Source: Methylophaga thiooxydans DMS010 (lineage in GTDB: Bacteria; Pseudomonadota; Gammaproteobacteria; Nitrosococcales; Methylophagaceae). Taken from it: a DNA stretch of 64,000 nt. The stretch covers positions 160,467 through 224,466 of the forward strand of contig NZ_GG657883.1 in the NCBI RefSeq assembly GCF_000156355.1, given 5' to 3'. Both the position numbers and the translations under genes were made by a program. The notes under the pieces were generated by a model. It saw only the letters and a list, made by a program, of their open reading frames with translations. It was not told where the DNA came from and searched no databases. Of the stretch, positions 34,434 through 44,090 are shown piece by piece (position 1 is the first letter of the stretch; the number at the start of each line of letters is the position of its first letter).

Positions 34434-36352
34434 TGCAAACGGATATAGAACAACTGTTTGCAGAGGGTGGATTGCTTTCTAACCATGTGGAAGGCTACAG
34501 CGCCCGAACACAACAGATTGAAATGGCAGAAAAAGTCAGTGAAGCACTGGCAAATAACGAAGTATTAATTGCTGAGGCAGGAACCGGCACCGGAAAGACC
34601 TTTGCCTATCTCGCTCCTGCGATGCTTTCAGGTCAAAAAGTATTTATTTCTACCGGCACTAAAAATCTACAAGATCAATTATTTAAAAAAGATTTACCGA
34701 AATTACGTGAGGTGCTTTCTGTGCCTTTAAAGGCTGCATTATTAAAAGGTCGTAGTAATTATTTATGTCATCACCGCTTAGCCTTAGCAGAGTCTGAACC
34801 AAGTGCCGTTTACCAGCAACACACATTGCAAACATTACGTGAATGGATGGGGAAAACATCTTCCGGTGACTTGAGTGAGACAGATCTGCTGGAAGAGCAA
34901 TCACCGCTTTGGCCCAAAGTAACCTCGACAATCGATAATTGTTTAGGACAGCAATGTCCTGATTATGACGATTGTTTCATTGTAGAAGCTAGACGCAAGG
35001 CACAAGAAGCCGACATTGTTATTATTAATCATCATCTATTAATGTCCGATATGGCATTAAAAGCGTCAGGGCAGGGTGAGGTATTACCCGATGCCGATGC
35101 ATTTATCATCGATGAAGCGCATCAATTACCTGCCATAGCCAGCCAGTTTTTGGGACACCGTGTTAGCAGCCATCAAATCCAAGAACTGAGCCGAGATAGC
35201 ATCCGAGAGATGGAGCTGGATGCGACGGATATGGAAGATATTCGCCAGTCTGCAGAAAAAATCGACAATCGATTGCATCAATTTAAACTGACGCTTGGCG
35301 ATAAAGAGCAACGTCTCCCGTGGTATCAAGTCGTTCAGCAACAAACCACGACTCAAGATGCTTTAGATAGTTTGATAATGGCTATTGAAAAATTAGAACA
35401 AAGCTTGGAGCCAGCGAGTGAGCGGGGTAGAGGACTAGAGCAATGTTATCAACGCTGTCAGGAAATCATTAAAAAGCTGAATGTTTTTAGTGATAATGAA
35501 ACCGATGATAATCTGATTTTGTGGCTTGATGTTCGCGGTGCTAGCTTTATTTTGCATGCGACACCGCAGGAAATCAGTCAGCATTTCCAACAATGGATAG
35601 CAGACAAACCGAGCGCATGGGTCTTTACCTCTGCCACCTTAACGGTGGCCGGAAAATTCAATAATTTTATACAACAACTAGGCATTGATGACCCAGTGAC
35701 GAAAAGTTGGCAAAGTCCTTTTGATTATGCCAGCCAGAGTCTTTTGTATATGCCATCCATACCGGTTGAGCCTTCAAATAATAGCTATAACAGTCACATA
35801 GCGAATATAGCTAAAGCAGTTATTGAATATAGTCAGGGACGTATATTTCTACTGTTTACCAGTTATAGAGCGTTACACGAAGTGGCTGATGCCTTACAGG
35901 ATATGGAGTATCCAATATTGGTTCAGGGAGCAGGGGCGAAGAGTCAGCTGTTAGCTGAGTTTCGAGAACACGGCAATGCTGTGTTATTAGGCACCAACAG
36001 TTTTTGGGAAGGTGTCGATGTCAGAGGGGAAGCCTTATCCTGTGTTTTGATAGATAAGATTCCTTTTGCTTCACCGGGGGACCCGGTTTTGGAAGCCAGA
36101 ATTAATCATTTACGTGAGCGGGGGGGTAATCCATTTCGTTCGATTCAGATTCCATCAGCAGTCATCCAACTCAAACAGGGAATAGGCCGCCTCATCCGTG
36201 ATAAACGCGATTACGGTGTTTTAGTGTTATGTGATCCGCGATTTCTAAGTAAACCTTACGGTAAGATTTTCATGCGTAGCTTGCCACCCATGCCGATAAC
36301 TCAGCAACTTGATGATGTTGCCGAGTTTTTTTCACTAAAAGCCACTGTTTAG
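34433..36352 (+). CDS. yoaA: DinG-family ATP-dependent DNA helicase YoaA
   Basis: A 639-aa XPD/DinG-like superfamily 2 helicase, 5'-3', with an iron-sulfur cluster. Walker A EAGTGTGKTFAYLAPAM (~48-64); cluster cysteines around NYLCHHRL and CLGQQCPDYDDC; DEAH box FIIDEAHQLP; motif III FTSATLT; motifs V-VI GTNSFWEGVDVRGEALSCV and QGIGRLIRDKRDYG. In E. coli YoaA works with HolC in repair of replication damage. The ATG at 34433 overlaps the preceding stop; an upstream in-frame start at 34403 is less likely. Confidence 0.93.
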   Translation: MQTDIEQLFAEGGLLSNHVEGYSARTQQIEMAEKVSEALANNEVLIAEAGTGTGKTFAYLAPAMLSGQKVFISTGTKNLQDQLFKKDLPKLREVLSVPLKAALLKGRSNYLCHHRLALAESEPSAVYQQHTLQTLREWMGKTSSGDLSETDLLEEQSPLWPKVTSTIDNCLGQQCPDYDDCFIVEARRKAQEADIVIINHHLLMSDMALKASGQGEVLPDADAFIIDEAHQLPAIASQFLGHRVSSHQIQELSRDSIREMELDATDMEDIRQSAEKIDNRLHQFKLTLGDKEQRLPWYQVVQQQTTTQDALDSLIMAIEKLEQSLEPASERGRGLEQCYQRCQEIIKKLNVFSDNETDDNLILWLDVRGASFILHATPQEISQHFQQWIADKPSAWVFTSATLTVAGKFNNFIQQLGIDDPVTKSWQSPFDYASQSLLYMPSIPVEPSNNSYNSHIANIAKAVIEYSQGRIFLLFTSYRALHEVADALQDMEYPILVQGAGAKSQLLAEFREHGNAVLLGTNSFWEGVDVRGEALSCVLIDKIPFASPGDPVLEARINHLRERGGNPFRSIQIPSAVIQLKQGIGRLIRDKRDYGVLVLCDPRFLSKPYGKIFMRSLPPMPITQQLDDVAEFFSLKATV

Positions 36353-36726
36353 TTCAGATCGGCGGCATATTGCTTGAGTACTGCCATTGGGATGATCTCA
36401 GTCGCGCGTTGATGTGTTCCTGCCAAATAGATCTTGGGTGCCATGTCATGCTCATATGCCTCAAGCCAGCGTTGTGCGCACAAACACCAGCGATCTCCTT
36501 CCTTTAGACCAGGAAAGCCAAATTCTAATACAGGCGTGGTGAGGTCATTACCGCGAAATCGCGAGTACTCAAGAAATGCTTGGTTTACCTGCACGCACAC
36601 TGTGTGTTGACCATAATCGGCGTCACTGGTATTGCAACAACCATCACGATAAAAACCAGTTAACGGTTCTTTACTACATGTTTCGAGTGGTTCCCCAAAA
36701 ACGTTCAATGACTCATCTATATCCAT
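36349..36726 (-). CDS. DUF2237 family protein
   Basis: A 125-aa protein of the DUF2237 family. Characteristic residues are LNVFGEPLETCSKEPLTGFY, RDGCCNTSDADYGQHTVC, FSRFRGNDL-like (YSRFRGNDLTTP), FPGLKEGDRWCLCAQRWLEA and VYLAGTHQRA-like (IYLAGTHQRATEIIP). The conserved cysteines suggest metal or redox chemistry, but no function is known. It ends overlapping the yoaA stop region by 4 bp on the opposite strand. Confidence 0.9.
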   Translation of the reverse strand: MDIDESLNVFGEPLETCSKEPLTGFYRDGCCNTSDADYGQHTVCVQVNQAFLEYSRFRGNDLTTPVLEFGFPGLKEGDRWCLCAQRWLEAYEHDMAPKIYLAGTHQRATEIIPMAVLKQYAADLN

Positions 36727-36776
36727 TACTCACCTTGAGCAGTTCATCTGAATGAAACGTGACGTGATAAAAAGGG

Positions 36777-36983
36777 CTAATTAAGGTGTATTTTACCGGC
36801 CAACTTTTCATGTATTGATAACTCAGGTACATCCAGTGTCATACTGACATTAAGAGTTTCGGTACCTGATAGTTGACGCTCATCCAGAGCTCGCAGCACA
36901 GCGTGCTCAATTTCGCGCTGTGCATTAATGCCGACTTTTTTCAGGAATTTGCGAATATCCATATTGAATGTGTCTTCATTCAT
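36777..36983 (-). CDS. DUF6494 family small protein
   Basis: A 68-aa protein starting MNEDTFNMDIRKFLKKVGIN, containing AQREIEHAVLRALDERQL and ending in the strand-rich LNVSMTLDVPELSI. This matches my recollection of DUF6494, a small conserved proteobacterial family of unknown function. It lies 19 bp downstream of the pterin dehydratase gene and probably shares its transcript. Confidence 0.8.
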   Translation of the reverse strand: MNEDTFNMDIRKFLKKVGINAQREIEHAVLRALDERQLSGTETLNVSMTLDVPELSIHEKLAGKIHLN

Positions 36984-37002
36984 GATATTGCCCCTTTACG
37001 AA

Positions 37003-37386
37003 TTAATCGTATTTTAGATATTTAAACCTAGCGTCATCAGGCGTACCGGGTAAGGCGCCATCATCAAGACCGGGTTGCCACATCACGACTTCTTCAATTT
37101 TCTTAGCCAGTTCAAAGTCTTTATTAGTGATGCCTTTAGCCGCATGGTTCATCAGTTTAACAATAACAAAAGCGTAAGAAACAGTGAGATCGGGGTGATG
37201 AAATCCTGCCTCAGCGAGATGTCCAACAGTATTGACCACCATTAAGGTGCTTTTCCAACCACTCGTTTTGTACTTACGGCGGATCCAGCCATTTTCCAGA
37301 TACCAATGAGGAAGCTCCTCTTTTAATATGGCTTCTACTTCTTCATCGCTATACGTTTTGTCGTTATTTTCTTCTCTCCAGCCCAT
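37003..37386 (-). CDS. phhB: 4a-hydroxytetrahydrobiopterin dehydratase (PCD/DCoH)
   Basis: A 127-aa pterin-4a-carbinolamine dehydratase. The motif GFHHPDLTVSYAFVIVKLMNHAAKGIT carries the catalytic histidine pair and Asp (HHPD), preceded by WYLENGWIRRKYKTSGWKST and followed by DFELAKKIEEV. The enzyme recycles oxidised pterin from aromatic hydroxylases. No phenylalanine hydroxylase gene is visible here. Family members also occur without a hydroxylase, so the physiological partner is open. AAGGAG lies upstream of the ATG. Confidence 0.92.
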   Translation of the reverse strand: MGWREENNDKTYSDEEVEAILKEELPHWYLENGWIRRKYKTSGWKSTLMVVNTVGHLAEAGFHHPDLTVSYAFVIVKLMNHAAKGITNKDFELAKKIEEVVMWQPGLDDGALPGTPDDARFKYLKYD

Positions 37387-37548
37387 TGTTTTTCTCCTTA
37401 GTTTATAACTGTATTGTACGCTCAGTTAGACATATATAACGATGACTGTCAAAGGTTGAACTAATGCCGAAAACGGCTTGTATCAATGCGTTGAAAGAGT
37501 AAGATGAAAGTGTGTATAACTTTCTTGAAAGCAGAAGGAGGAGGGGAT

Positions 37549-38370
37549 ATGAATGATGTAGCCAGCTTTAAAGAAATCGGGTTTCTATCTGAACATTGCA
37601 GTCATGGTGATTTTGCGACAGAAATTAAACAAAGCGGCCACTACATGGCTTGCATGGATCTTAATAAGCTTGCTCAACAGATTTTAAATCATTGTCATAT
37701 TCACCCTGATGACGAAAAAGAAGTCTACTTAACCCTTCATTTCCAACGGATGTTGTCGCATTTTCAGTCAATAGTCATCATGTCAGAGCGCGGTATGACG
37801 CATCAAGTTGAAGTGATGACACGCTGTATGCTCGAGTTGCTCATTAACCTGGTTGCTTATCATCAAAATGCAGATGTACTGAACGCCATGATTGTCGGTA
37901 ATGATGACCAACGGCGTGAGGTATTGATTAAGCTATTAAACGAACAAGAGCGAACACCGACATTCACAACATCAGAGATGACGTATTTAACCGACGTAAT
38001 TAACAGTGCCGATAGCATCGACCGTGAAGATATTCATGTCTTCATGAAAGCGGAACTTGCAGGTCTGTTGAATGAATATCGCACAACGTATCAATTATTG
38101 AGTGAAAGTGTTCACAGCTCATTACATTCCTTACAAGCCGATCTTGAGGTGGATGAACAATCAGACTCGATAATTGGCATTAACACTTGTGCCGATCATC
38201 AAGACCGTTTGTCCTCATTGATGTTAACCGCAGCTGACTATTTAGTTTCAGGAATTGAAATTATCCTGCAACTTCACAAACAAACTGATCAAAGCAACGC
38301 ATTGGAAAATGTTAAACAACAACTCCAGAATGTTTGGCAACACACCGTTGTTAAAGTCTCGCATCGCTAA
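37549..38370 (+). CDS. DUF5677-like helical protein
   Basis: A 273-aa all-helical protein. The block FQRMLSHFQSIVIMSERGMT followed by HQVEVMTRCMLELLINLVAY resembles DUF5677 proteins, which are often found in defence or abortive-infection-like contexts but whose function is unknown. A later region reads TTYQLLSESVHSSLHSLQ, with a conserved-looking SxxVHxS element. I chose the ATG at 37549 because it follows a strong GGAGGAGGGG; a longer frame from 37504 would place that site inside the gene. It stands alone, bordered downstream by a 536-bp AT-rich gap. Confidence 0.72.
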   Translation: MNDVASFKEIGFLSEHCSHGDFATEIKQSGHYMACMDLNKLAQQILNHCHIHPDDEKEVYLTLHFQRMLSHFQSIVIMSERGMTHQVEVMTRCMLELLINLVAYHQNADVLNAMIVGNDDQRREVLIKLLNEQERTPTFTTSEMTYLTDVINSADSIDREDIHVFMKAELAGLLNEYRTTYQLLSESVHSSLHSLQADLEVDEQSDSIIGINTCADHQDRLSSLMLTAADYLVSGIEIILQLHKQTDQSNALENVKQQLQNVWQHTVVKVSHR

Positions 38371-38906
38371 TTCTTAAAACGCGTTATTCAGCAACCTAAG
38401 TACTCAAATTACGCTCAGATTTTTAATTCTGGGCGTAATAGTAGTGCTTTAACAAATCATGTTAGTAAGTGACCACATCATTCCTATGCTCTGTTAGTTA
38501 ATACTTAATTTAACATAATATATATTATACGAACTTAATATAAAAACCAAAAGAGTGTCTAATACTCGTGTTCTTTAGATACTGTATGTTCAGAATTTAA
38601 AATCTATATGTTCTTTTTCGAACAACATGAACACAAATTAAAAGTTGGATTACATTGTAGGTTTAAATTGAGCTGGCTCAATATTGCAGCAATGAATTCT
38701 TACTTCACTTAATAGATAATTCTCTGGAAGTTTTATTCTGTCAAAACCATGACTATCGATAATACGAGCGCTATTGACTTGAAATAATTACTCCTTAATT
38801 TTAATCCTCGGCCAAATAATATTGATAAGCGTCAAGTCTGCCGGTGTATAGTAAAAAACAGTATAAATAGAAAAGTATTTTTGTATTTACTGCAAAGAAG
38901 GTATTG
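38371..38906. other. 536-bp AT-rich intergenic region
   Basis: No credible gene on either strand. It contains a 12-bp stem-loop at 38408-38439, a 14-bp AT-only palindrome ATAATATATATTAT at 38515-38528, and a hairpin TGTTC-N6-GAACA near 38610. The base composition is clearly more AT-rich than the flanking genes. The right end must carry the promoter of the LysR gene (TATAGT and TATAAA-like blocks near 38850-38870). Confidence 0.6.
38408..38439. repeat. 12-bp stem-loop, possible bidirectional terminator
   Basis: ATTACGCTCAGA (38408-38419) pairs with TCTGGGCGTAAT (38428-38439), one G-U pair, 8-nt loop of T/A. It lies 38 bp after the DUF5677-like stop. No long T tract follows, so it may be a processed end or weak terminator. 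Confidence 0.5.
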
Positions 38907-39794
38907 ATGAGTGTTCAAGCCAAAACGGAAGACCTGGAAACATTCATTGCCGTGGTAGACAGTGGCGGCTTTTCGTCGGCTGCATTGTTACTTGATCAGC
39001 AAGTGGCTAAAGTCTCACGAGCAGTGTCCCGACTGGAAGCTGCGCTTAACTGTACGTTGCTCAACCGTACCACGCGACGGATAGAGTTAACGGAAGAAGG
39101 TCATCTGTTTATCGCTTATGCCCGTGAAGGTTTGACAGCACTGGAGAAAGGCGAAGATATGCTACGTTTGATGCATGGAAAACCTTCTGGTCGCTTGCGT
39201 GTGGATGCAGCCAGCCCCTTCGTGCTGCATCAACTGACACCACTCATCAGTGAGTTCACGACGTTGTATCCAGACATCCACCTCGACATCACCTCACACG
39301 ACAGCATTATTGATTTGCTGGAGCATAAAACCGATGTCGCCATTCGCCTCGGAGACCCGAAAGACTCCAATATCAATAGCCGGCTTTTAGGCCGGAGCAA
39401 GTTACGTCTGGTCGCCAGTCCGGATTATCTGGCCAAACAACGTGAGCCCCATACCGAGTCGGACTTGATGTCACATCGCCTGATTGCGTTTACGGATGCA
39501 CCCAGCCTGAATGACTGGCCGCTCATTAATAAAGTCATGCTGACGTTTGCTATCGGTGCCAGTAGTGGCGAAACAGTCAGGCAGCTTTGCCTGGCTGGTC
39601 AGGGTGTCGCCCTGCTCTCAAATTTCATGATCAGGCAGGATTTGAATCAAGGAAAGCTCGTTGAAGTGCTGCCCGGCTCTATCGCAAGTCCGAACCGCCG
39701 CGAGTCAGTTCAGGCGGTTTTCTATAAAAACAGTGCCGTCTCCTCGCGGATAACGGCACTGCTGGATTTTATCAAACCGAGGCTTACGCTATAA
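38907..39794 (+). CDS. LysR family transcriptional regulator
   Basis: A 295-aa LysR-type regulator. Winged helix: LETFIAVVDSGGFSSAALLL and VAKVSRAVSRLEAALNCTLL with NRTTRRIELTEEG (residues ~10-70). The C-terminal periplasmic-binding-protein-like effector domain contains FTTLYPDIHLDI and LEHKTDVAIRLGDPKDSN, typical of the CrgA-like subgroup. The ATG at 38907 follows AAGAAGG; a TTG at 38904 is less likely. It ends 4 bp from the convergent SDR gene, which may be one of its targets. Confidence 0.93.
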   Translation: MSVQAKTEDLETFIAVVDSGGFSSAALLLDQQVAKVSRAVSRLEAALNCTLLNRTTRRIELTEEGHLFIAYAREGLTALEKGEDMLRLMHGKPSGRLRVDAASPFVLHQLTPLISEFTTLYPDIHLDITSHDSIIDLLEHKTDVAIRLGDPKDSNINSRLLGRSKLRLVASPDYLAKQREPHTESDLMSHRLIAFTDAPSLNDWPLINKVMLTFAIGASSGETVRQLCLAGQGVALLSNFMIRQDLNQGKLVEVLPGSIASPNRRESVQAVFYKNSAVSSRITALLDFIKPRLTL

Positions 39795-39798
39795 GCAA

Positions 39799-40581
39799 TT
39801 AAAAAACACTACGGATGCTACCGCCTTCGGCACGGATACTAGCACCATTCATGATAGCTGCGCGTTCACTACAAATAAATGCCACGATATTGCCGATTTC
39901 CTGCGGTTCGATCAGCCTGCCGATAATCGACGATGACCGGTTTTCAGCCATAAACTGCTTCTCTGCTTCATCCGGCTCAAGCTCCGGAAACACATCCTGG
40001 ATAAATTTCTGTAAATTGTCGGTACGTGTCGGTCCCGGAAGTACGGCATTAACAGTCACTTCCGTGTCCTTGGTGAGTTCTGCCAGAGCACGAGAAATGC
40101 CCAGCTGCATGGTTTTAGTCGCCGTATAATGTGGCATTTCTGGTGCAGCCATCACGGCTGACTCACTGGAAATAAACACGACTCTGCCCTGCCCCCGATC
40201 CAGCATGCCTTTCAGGTAATGACGTGCCAAACGCACCCCACTCATGATGTTGATGTCAAACAAGCGTTGCCAAGAAGCGTCGTCTTCATCAAAAAAACCT
40301 TCGACCTCGTAAATACCCAGATTATTAACCAGAATATCGACTTCCGGCACTTGCGATATAGTAGTTTCCACCCCCACCTCTGTTCCGTTATCAGCGACCA
40401 GTGGCACAAGATTGGCGCCTGGCATAGCTAAGCGTTCAATGGCGCTGTTGACATTACTTTGTGTGCGACCGTTAATAATGACGCGAGCACCTTCCGCAGC
40501 TAAGGCTCGTGCTATTTCCAGCCCGATACCACCCGATGAGGCTGTCACCAGAGCGGTTTTATTTTTAAGATTTAAGTCCAT
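39799..40581 (-). CDS. SDR family oxidoreductase
   Basis: A 260-aa classical short-chain dehydrogenase. Cofactor motif [12 protein letters not shown] (~13-24), NNLGIYE (NNAG variant), catalytic Ser and YxxxK in [21 protein letters not shown] and the C-terminal AEGGSIRS. The Arg in INGRTQSN after strand 2 suggests NADP(H). This subgroup is often annotated 3-oxoacyl-ACP reductase-like, but the substrate is unknown. It is divergent from the old yellow enzyme gene across 432 bp. Confidence 0.9.
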   Translation of the reverse strand: MDLNLKNKTALVTASSGGIGLEIARALAAEGARVIINGRTQSNVNSAIERLAMPGANLVPLVADNGTEVGVETTISQVPEVDILVNNLGIYEVEGFFDEDDASWQRLFDINIMSGVRLARHYLKGMLDRGQGRVVFISSESAVMAAPEMPHYTATKTMQLGISRALAELTKDTEVTVNAVLPGPTRTDNLQKFIQDVFPELEPDEAEKQFMAENRSSSIIGRLIEPQEIGNIVAFICSERAAIMNGASIRAEGGSIRSVF

Positions 40582-41013
40582 ATTTTTACCTGTCAGTTGT
40601 GTTTAAGACAGGCCTAGTCTGGCGAATTGGAGAGCGCACAAAAACCGCATAAAACGAAAAAGCAATTTGTTAATTACGCAATAGTATCCGTAGAAACGGT
40701 TTCTTAATATGGCGTCTCACATCTCAAGTTAAGTATGAATAGTATTCTTTAAAGCTATGATAATAAATAGCTAATATGCTTTTCATGCGGCAGCTTTATC
40801 ACTCCACTGAGGTGGTTGTCAGCACTCCAAAAGCAGGAACACTTTAACGTAGCAATTTACGGTCAGTATTAGCATTACCTAAGAAAAACTGCACGACTCG
40901 CCCTCTCATCTGTTTTTGATAGCAAGGACAGCAAAACTGTTTTGTCATTGCTACGGTTAATCGTTCAGCGCGTGTTTGCTAACGTATGCTCAAACTAAAT
41001 TCAGGAGTATGTG
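40582..41013. other. 432-bp divergent intergenic region with inverted repeats
   Basis: No gene seen. It must hold the promoters for the leftward SDR and the rightward old yellow enzyme. Two dyads are visible: AGAAAC-G-GTTTCT at 40692-40704 and AGCTAT-N8-ATAGCT at 40753-40772. Either could bind a regulator such as the nearby LysR protein; I cannot tell which. Confidence 0.5.
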
Positions 41014-42126
41014 ATGACCAGCCTTTTTGACACCCTCCCCTTGGTGGGAAAAATATTGAAGAACCGTATTGTTATGCCACCAATGACGCGTTCCCGCTCC
41101 ACCCAGCCTAGTGATGTTCCTAGCCCGTTGATGGCGACCTATTACAGTCAACGTGCCTCGGCTGGTCTGATTATCAGCGAAGGAACGCAAATTTCTCCGC
41201 TGGGCAAAGGCTATGCCTGGACACCAGGTATTTACTCAACAGAGCAAATTATCGGTTGGCGCCAGGTTACCGATGCGGTACACGCTGCCGATGGGACTAT
41301 CTTTGCTCAGTTGTGGCATGTTGGTCGTGTGTCACATCCGGCGAATACGGGGGGCGTCACCCCAATATCACCTTCAGCCATTCAGGCTAAAAACGTCAAA
41401 GTGTTTATTGATGACAATGGTCAGACAGGCTTTGTCGACAGCGTCATGCCTCGCGCTATGAGTAAAGCGGATATCGATAAGGTTATCGGTGAATATGTAC
41501 AAGCAGCCCTCAACGCTATGTCTGCCGGGTTCGATGGGATTGAACTGCATGCCGCCAATGGTTACCTCATTAACCAATTTATTGACTCCCAAAGTAATAC
41601 CCGTACAGATGAATATGGTGGAAGCCTCACTAACCGCCTGCGTTTTTTAAGTGATGTTGTCGCCGCTGTTAGCGATGCGATAGGCTCAGAAAAAATCGGC
41701 GTTCGTCTGGCACCTCTGACAACCTTAAATGGCACCGTGGATGATAATCCACAGCAAACCTATGAGGCCATCGCAACGTTACTGAATCAATATCAGGTGG
41801 CCTATATCCATATTGCTGAAGCAGACTGGGATGATGCACCGCTGATGCCACTAGACTTTAAACGCTCACTACGCCAACGCTTTGGTGGGATGATGATCTA
41901 TGCTGGGAAATATGACAAATCGCGGGCTGAAACCGCAATAGCCGAAGGCTGGGCCGATATGATTGGCTTTGGCAGGCCCTTTGTGGCAAACCCTGACCTA
42001 CCTCATCGCTTAGCCCAAAACCTGGTACTTAATACACATCAGCCTGATACCTTATTTGGTGGCGATAAAAAAGGTTATACCGATTACCCTAGTGCCAAAG
42101 AACAGTTTTCATCGGCCTGTGCATGA
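41014..42126 (+). CDS. nemA: alkene reductase, old yellow enzyme family (NemA-like)
   Basis: A 370-aa FMN-dependent ene-reductase like N-ethylmaleimide reductase. FMN and substrate residues: MPPMTRSRS, FAQLWHVGRVSHP, the His/Asn pair in IELHAANGYLINQFIDS, YGGSLTNRLRFL, and GFGRPFVANPDLP. It reduces activated C=C bonds and electrophiles with NAD(P)H. AGGAG at 41003-41007 supports the ATG at 41014 rather than the GTG at 41011. A strong hairpin terminator follows. Confidence 0.93.
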   Translation: MTSLFDTLPLVGKILKNRIVMPPMTRSRSTQPSDVPSPLMATYYSQRASAGLIISEGTQISPLGKGYAWTPGIYSTEQIIGWRQVTDAVHAADGTIFAQLWHVGRVSHPANTGGVTPISPSAIQAKNVKVFIDDNGQTGFVDSVMPRAMSKADIDKVIGEYVQAALNAMSAGFDGIELHAANGYLINQFIDSQSNTRTDEYGGSLTNRLRFLSDVVAAVSDAIGSEKIGVRLAPLTTLNGTVDDNPQQTYEAIATLLNQYQVAYIHIAEADWDDAPLMPLDFKRSLRQRFGGMMIYAGKYDKSRAETAIAEGWADMIGFGRPFVANPDLPHRLAQNLVLNTHQPDTLFGGDKKGYTDYPSAKEQFSSACA

Positions 42127-42134
42127 GGAAATCG

Positions 42135-42185
42135 ATCATTACCCTGAAGTTTCGTGATTCAGGGTAATGATAATTCTGCTTTTTG
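42135..42185 (+). terminator. rho-independent terminator of the old yellow enzyme gene
   Basis: A perfect 14-bp stem, ATCATTACCCTGAA (42135-42148) with TTCAGGGTAATGAT (42158-42171), 9-nt loop, then a broken T-rich tail ending in TTTTT at 42180-42184. It begins 9 bp after the stop codon. Confidence 0.8.
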
Positions 42186-42393
42186 GGTGCAACTTGTCAG
42201 TGCGCCAATGAAAAACCACGTAATACGTGAAGTCTGCTAATGACAATTAGCCCCATGGCATTCAGACCAATTATTTCAAGTACTGCCATTGTGACAAAAA
42301 ACGATACTATTGTTACTGAAAAACCGACGGCATTTTGATACGTACCGGACGTCTTTGAGGGGATTTACCTACTCTTATATTGATATTCTCAAT

Positions 42394-42633
42394 TTATTTA
42401 TGTCTGATCCGTGTCGGTTTTTTCTCTCTTCCCCAATACGGAACTTCCCTATCGTGATCAATAAGGTGATAACGATGAGCCTCCAGTGATTCCTTATTTT
42501 TAGGGTGGAAGACTTTACTATATGCGATGGTCAAAGCAAAAAAAGTAATCACGGTAACTGTCACCCCTACCCAATCAGCCAGAGCCATGTTGTGAATATC
42601 CATCGAGAAAATCTCAAGTAATTGAATTGTCAT
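42394..42633 (-). CDS. ccoQ: CcoQ-like cbb3 oxidase subunit IV
   Basis: A 79-aa single-span membrane protein. Its hydrophobic helix WVGVTVTVITFFALTIAYSK is followed by VFHPKNKESLEAHRY, the usual CcoQ/FixQ pattern. The C-terminus is longer and more polar than in standard CcoQ. AAGGA 8 nt upstream supports this start. It follows ccoN by 15 bp and is the last gene of the cluster. CcoQ stabilises cbb3 oxidase or its assembly. Confidence 0.85.
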   Translation of the reverse strand: MTIQLLEIFSMDIHNMALADWVGVTVTVITFFALTIAYSKVFHPKNKESLEAHRYHLIDHDREVPYWGREKKPTRIRHK

Positions 42634-42648
42634 CGTCTTATCCTTGAA

Positions 42649-44070
42649 TTAGGCAGCTGAGGCTTGATTAGCGGCTTCTCGTGCTGTGGTTTTGGTTGCT
42701 AGATAAATAGTAACCGACACATTCCACAACATCAGACAGGCGCCAGAGAAGAAAATTAGGCCGCCAATAGCCCTCATTGCATAATATGGATGCATTTGAG
42801 CTACAGACTCGACGAAGGTATATGCCAGATTTCCGTAATCATCGTAAGCACGCCACATCAAGCCTTGCATAATGCCGGAGACCCACATAGCAGTGATGTA
42901 GATTGCTGTACCTAAAGTCGCCATCCAGAAATGAACATTGACTAGACGTGTTGAATAAAGCTTTGTATCCCATAGTTTCTCTACCATGTGATAAATAGCG
43001 CCTATTGACACCATTGCTACCCACCCCAGCGCCCCGGCATGAACATGCCCAATCGTCCAGTCTGTATAGTGAGATAAAGCATTCACAGTTTTGGCAGACA
43101 TCACCGGGCCTTCGAACGTCGACATGGCATAAAAAGCCAGCGATACGATGAGAAACCTGAGAATATAATCCGTTCGGAGCTTGTCCCAGGCGCCACTCAA
43201 GGTAAACATTCCGTTGATTGCACCACCCCAAGATGGGATGATCATCGCTAATGAAATAGCTGCACCAAGCGAGCCGGTCCAGTCAGGTAATGCTGTGTAT
43301 TGAAGGTGGTGAGCACCCAACCAGACATAACCAAAAATCAATGCCCAGTAATGGATAACTGACAGCCTGTAAGAATAAACCGGACGGTTTGCTTGCTTAG
43401 GAACAAAGTAATACATAATCCCTAAGAATCCAGCAGTGAGAAAGAAACCAACGGCATTGTGCCCCCACCACCACTGAATCATGGCATCCTGTACGCCTGC
43501 AAAGATGGAGTACGACTTCCACATTTCAACAGGAATAACCAGACTGTTAACGACGTGCAGATAGGTGATCATGATCATCATAGCCAAAAAGAACCAGTTC
43601 GCCACATAGATATGTGAGACTTTTCTTATGGCCAAGGTCATGATGAAATTATAGGTGTAAGCCAGCCATACTGCTGTTATCAATATATCGAGAGGCCACT
43701 CCATCTCTGCATATTCTTTAGATTGGGTATACCCCATTGGTAGAGTGATAATTGCTCCGATGATGACTAAATTCCATCCCCAGAATGTAAACCAGGCTAA
43801 CTTATCACTCCATAGCGCTGTGTGACACGTTCGTTGGACAATATAGTAAGCCGAGGCCATTAATGTCGAGCCGCCAAAAGCGAAAATAACTACATTCGTA
43901 TGGACTGGACGTAGACGACCAAAACTCAGGTACGGGTTATCAAAATTCAATACAGGCCAAGCCAATTCGGAAGCGATCCAGACGCCTACACCTGTGCCGA
44001 TCACAAAGTAAACACACGCCATCACTAAGAACCATTTCACAATATCGTAATTGTATGGTTTGGATTCCAT
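42649..44070 (-). CDS. ccoN: cbb3-type cytochrome c oxidase catalytic subunit CcoN (orphan)
   Basis: A 473-aa haem-copper oxidase subunit I with 12 predicted helices. Haem and Cu_B ligand histidines appear intact: [14 protein letters not shown] (low-spin haem), [11 protein letters not shown] (Cu_B, first His), [18 protein letters not shown] (Cu_B pair) and [13 protein letters not shown] (haem ligands). No ccoO or ccoP follows; instead ccoQ comes 15 bp later. Isolated ccoN-ccoQ pairs are known in Pseudomonas aeruginosa, where the alternative CcoN joins CcoO/CcoP encoded elsewhere. Its neighbours are DUF934 and sulfite/nitrite reductase genes. Confidence 0.95.
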   Translation of the reverse strand: MESKPYNYDIVKWFLVMACVYFVIGTGVGVWIASELAWPVLNFDNPYLSFGRLRPVHTNVVIFAFGGSTLMASAYYIVQRTCHTALWSDKLAWFTFWGWNLVIIGAIITLPMGYTQSKEYAEMEWPLDILITAVWLAYTYNFIMTLAIRKVSHIYVANWFFLAMMIMITYLHVVNSLVIPVEMWKSYSIFAGVQDAMIQWWWGHNAVGFFLTAGFLGIMYYFVPKQANRPVYSYRLSVIHYWALIFGYVWLGAHHLQYTALPDWTGSLGAAISLAMIIPSWGGAINGMFTLSGAWDKLRTDYILRFLIVSLAFYAMSTFEGPVMSAKTVNALSHYTDWTIGHVHAGALGWVAMVSIGAIYHMVEKLWDTKLYSTRLVNVHFWMATLGTAIYITAMWVSGIMQGLMWRAYDDYGNLAYTFVESVAQMHPYYAMRAIGGLIFFSGACLMLWNVSVTIYLATKTTAREAANQASAA

Positions 44071-44090
44071 TTTCTTTTTCCTACTAAACG

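Noticed and set aside
38515..38528. AT-only palindrome ATAATATATATTAT as a regulator site
   Set aside because: Such palindromes are expected by chance in very AT-rich DNA and no neighbouring feature supports it.
39815..40606. Plus-strand frames opposite the SDR gene, and similar long frames opposite other genes (e.g. 56483-57010, 32883-31883, 24037-24369)
   Set aside because: They lie antisense to well-recognised genes, have no ribosome sites and show composition of mirror frames.
42649..44070. Possible decay of a cbb3 operon because ccoO and ccoP are missing
   Set aside because: CcoN is full length with intact ligands, ccoQ is intact and properly spaced, and there is no remnant of ccoO or ccoP between them; orphan ccoN-ccoQ pairs are known.
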